Part shown: piece after piece, positions 61,514 through 64,000 of the stretch | Position numbering within the stretch: position 1 is the stretch's first letter | How the letters are laid out: every line of letters starts with the position of its first letter | Assembly: GCF_041956535.1 (NCBI RefSeq) | Contig: NW_027192191.1 | Location: 371,267-435,266 of the forward strand | Direction of reading: 5' to 3' | From: Calcarisporiella thermophila CBS 279.70 | Taxonomy: Eukaryota > Calcarisporiellomycota | Length of the DNA: 64,000 bases | Made by a program: the position numbers and the translations under genes | Notes under the pieces: model-generated | Told to the model about the DNA's origin: nothing | Seen by the model: the letters and a program-made list of their open reading frames with translations, nothing else | Database searches by the model: none

Positions 61514-62243
61514 TTATTGCTTTTTCTCCCATGGTTTTGGGCGGGGTTGCAGAGATGGTTTGCTTGGTGTTCCTTCATGGAGTTTATTGGGGATTTGGCG
61601 GATGCCTACAATTAAAATATTGGGATGTTATTTCTTAGTTATCATTAGAACACAGCATGTAGTCCTACCAGGTATTTCTTCGCCTCTAGCAATCATATCA
61701 CATATTTGATGAAAGGATAATGGATAATGTGGCTCATCGTCTATGGACAAAAAGATAATAGCACAATATTTCAATTTACGGGGCTAGGAAATTATACAAA
61801 GAATAAAAAACAGCCGAGAAAATCGAACCTTTCTCTTTAGATTTTGCTCCTGTCATTTTCACGCCTTCTGTAGGCTGCTCACTCTTTTCACTTGATTTCC
61901 ATTTTAAATAGGCATCGTAATCGAATGACTGGACAAATCTAGATTTATAAAATAAACTATCAGCTACCTTGCAACCTCCGATTGATTCTCTATGCCCATA
62001 ATATACTTTGAAAAGTAAAACCATTTCGCTTTTATTAGCCTTTCATCCGTTGTGGAGGGTATTTCACCATCGGGAAAGATGCGCGATAGGCCCACCTAAA
62101 TAATATCAGAATAAAAATAATTTTAATATCGTCCCATCGAATAGCATTGGAGAGGCAATACTTTCTTTGAACTGTGAATCATTATCGAAATTATAATTAT
62201 CAAATTGTTCAAAAATGGCGGTATCGTTGGCGTGTTGTTCCAT
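61514..62243 (-). CDS. KPWE-motif protein, PEX39-like (putative peroxisomal import factor)
   Basis: A small multi-exon minus-strand gene. The last two exons are clear: about 61740-61669 (DDEPHYPLSFHQICDMIA, RGEEIP) and about 61600-61514, which adds GIRQIPNKLHEGTPSKPS and ends RPKPWEKKQ. This matches the pattern of the KPWE domain found in human C6orf226/PEX39 and in PEX14-like proteins: a hydrophobic helix, G-x-x-I/L-P-G, then R-x-KPWE. PEX39 is reported to bind the PTS2 receptor PEX7. The preceding exon reads FVQSFDYDAYLKWKSSEK. The 5' part is not resolved: an acidic first exon from ATG 62243 (MEQHANDTAIFEQFDNYN) is plausible, but I could not make all joins between 61970 and 62165 consistent. 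Confidence 0.72.
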
Positions 62244-62568
62244 TGTATCGAGAACTATTCACCGCCTATTTTTTAATTGCTTATGGGGTGGCGAATTTGT
62301 AAATGCTAATTATCACATGAATATCTCTTGTGGATACATGAATACGTGGATACAGCCCTCTAAGGTACTCACGGTAATATAATCGCTGTTCATCTTCGAA
62401 AATATATAGGGATAGAAGTGGCAAAATAGATAACACATAAAATATGTAACATTTGCATAAGAGTAAAAAATGAAATTAAGGACGTCTTTCAGGGTGGAAA
62501 ATAGAAAATAAAATAGATAAAATAACAAGATAATAAAAAAGTAACAAAATATTTACGCATTAGTGTAG
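62244..62568. other. Short A/T-rich intergenic region
   Basis: 325 bp between the KPWE gene start and the Rho gene stop. A minus-strand frame at 62313-62528 is hydrophobic and Phe/Tyr-rich from A/T bias and is not called. Confidence 0.4.
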
Positions 62569-63560
62569 CTAAAGAATCACACAGCATCCTGTATCAGTTG
62601 GGTTTGTCCTCGCAAGCTGATTTACAGAGAATGATCAGTGGAACATGGATTACAAGGGAGCCAAAGGGAATATAGCATACCAATGCAGCGCGAGTAGCAT
62701 TTTCAAACACATCGTCGACCCCTTCGCCTGTCAGTGCGCTACACTCGAGATATTTCCGAGCACCAATTTGCTGTGCAACCGACTCACCCTAAAACAATCG
62801 AATAATTCAATAAGCCACGGTCCCGGCTATGTTAGGACGCACTAATTTCCGTACCTCTCGTTGGCTAACAAAATTCCTGCCCTCCATCTCCTGTATTGCT
62901 GCTGGATTCTCGCGGAGATCCTTTTTCAGGCCTACGAGAAGAACGGGTACGTCGGGGCACGCACTATTTACCTCCTCTATCCACTACGAAATTGAAGCAA
63001 AATTTAGTGTTTTCATCACCCTTTGTTCTCTTGACAAATGTTGTCCAACCTTGGTGGTAACATTTTCAAGTGAATCTGGATCGCCTATCGTGAATGCAAT
63101 CAAAATTACATCTGCTCTAGAATATGAGAGAGGCCGAAGTCGCTCGTATTCCTCTTGACCACTGAGAATACCAAAAGATATTAGTTATCATGTAGTCCAA
63201 TGCAATCGTTCTCGCAAAAAATTACGCAGTGTCCCATAGTGCGAGTTGAACAGGCTTTCCATCAATCTTGACGTCAGTAACATAGGTCTCGAAGACGGTT
63301 GGAATCTGTTCGAGGAAAAAAATTGGTTCAAAAACAAATCCAATTAACCTGCAGCATTCGCAACCCTGGTACTCACATATTCCTACAAATTCCGAGGGAA
63401 TTGAAAAATTTAGAGGGGCTAAATAGTAAATACTTGAGGACACACGTGTTTTAATTACCTTTGGGAAATAGCCTAGTGAAAACATCATAAGCAGCGACGT
63501 CTTTCCGCATGCGCCATCTCCTACAATAACTAATTTTCGCTTGATAGGTTCACGACCCAT
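62569..63560 (-). CDS. Rho-family small GTPase (Rho1/Rho2-like), geranylgeranylated
   Basis: A membrane-tethered switch controlling actin, exocytosis and wall synthesis. Minus-strand exons 63560-63459, 63382-63377 (6 nt), 63305-63226, 63161-63062 or 63051, 62983-62855, 62788-62681 and 62616-62569. G1 is [10 protein letters not shown], the effector loop [10 protein letters not shown] is completed by the 6-nt exon, G3 is [18 protein letters not shown], the NKxD-equivalent is [10 protein letters not shown] and the SAK-like motif is [10 protein letters not shown]. The tail ends GCCVIL, a CaaX box predicted to be geranylgeranylated. [14 protein letters not shown] and WIEEV...[15 protein letters not shown] are closest to the Rho2/Rho1 pattern. 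The join after SLEN is problematic: the better-conserved donor leaves one base out of frame, while an upstream GTACCA donor keeps frame but drops four residues (190 aa). Confidence 0.92.
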
Positions 63561-64000
63561 TCCGAGGTTAAATTTAATCCTGCGATAGATGCGACGAGAA
63601 AATGAAGAAGAAGGAAAAGATGTAGTGGAAAATGGGATTGGAGTTGAGAGAGCTAGAAGTGTAGAAATGACGAAAATAGACTAGGTTTCGAGTGCTAAAA
63701 AAAACTAGTACAAGTCCAGAAGAGGAAGCTGCTACGCCACACTCACATCATAAGCACCAAGCGAAGAGCGAGCTTGATATGGGGGTAAATGATAATATAT
63801 AGAGAAAGAATGAGAGAAAGAGAGATGAAGAGAAAGGAAGCAGTCAATGCAGCCGGCTGCTTTTAATGTGTATTATTAAGGCTTGGGGATGGTTTTAATA
63901 GTAAAAGAAGGAACGTAAGATTCCGTTCGAGAAAAACCCTTGGCTTCTGCAATGAGACGACTTTGTGTAACACGGCGCAGCAAATTTAGAGAAAAGAGCT
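63561..64000. other. Upstream region of the Rho gene, to window end
   Basis: On the gene strand this is the Rho promoter and leader: pyrimidine-rich tracts (GA-rich on the plus strand, about 63800-63845) lie 250-280 bases upstream of the ATG. No other gene is recognisable before the window ends. Confidence 0.45.

Overview
The window is nuclear DNA of a filamentous fungus. Evidence is dense short GT-AG introns (mostly 50-110 nt), a fungal three-domain tRNA ligase, a stand-alone Ceg1-type capping guanylyltransferase, an Ole1-type desaturase with a C-terminal cytochrome b5, a Bem3-like RhoGAP and a fungal hybrid histidine kinase. Genes absent from budding yeast but kept in animals and many early-diverging fungi (ERI1, GTPBP1, an FBXL2-like F-box protein ending in a CaaX box) point to a zygomycete-type or otherwise early-diverging fungus; this placement is inference. 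I recognise 24 protein genes and saw no rRNA, tRNA, CRISPR array, transposon or virus. Exon joins were placed by hand from GT-AG sites, reading frame and family conservation, and several gene models sum to whole codons.

Layout: 0-12.5 kb is visibly C/G-rich and carries a truncated equilibrative nucleoside transporter, a full ABCC transporter and an FBXL2-like protein, with a 2.5 kb gene-poor gap at 8.1-10.6 kb. 13-30 kb carries a membrane hybrid histidine kinase, a PY-motif single-pass membrane protein, a bifunctional PFK-2/FBPase-2, a PX-PH-RhoGAP and the spindle crosslinker Ase1. 30-45.5 kb is A/T-rich and packed with housekeeping genes: mRNA capping enzyme, an unknown tail-anchored protein, a short-chain dehydrogenase, tRNA ligase, lysyl-tRNA synthetase, a SANT protein and ribokinase. 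46-64 kb holds a Pcl/Pho80-type cyclin, GTPBP1, ERI1, an LPMO-like secreted protein, a C2H2 regulator, a delta-9 desaturase, a P450, a KPWE-motif (PEX39-like) protein and a Rho GTPase.

How genes may work together: several touch RNA maturation and translation (CEG1, TRL1, KRS1, ERI1, GTPBP1), several touch Rho/polarity and cell-wall control (RhoGAP, Rho, PY-motif membrane protein, histidine kinase), and three neighbours at 56.8-62.2 kb touch fatty acids and peroxisomes (desaturase, P450, KPWE protein). Fungal genes are rarely in operons, so shared location is weak evidence of shared function.

The most distinctive features are in gene architecture. There is a 12-nt microexon encoding four P-loop residues in GTPBP1 and a 6-nt microexon encoding the Glu-Tyr before the Rho effector loop. 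A stop-free 81-nt intron sits inside the third histidine box of the desaturase, and introns repeatedly interrupt ATP/GTP-binding motifs in unrelated genes. I did not find a clearly new multi-gene system.
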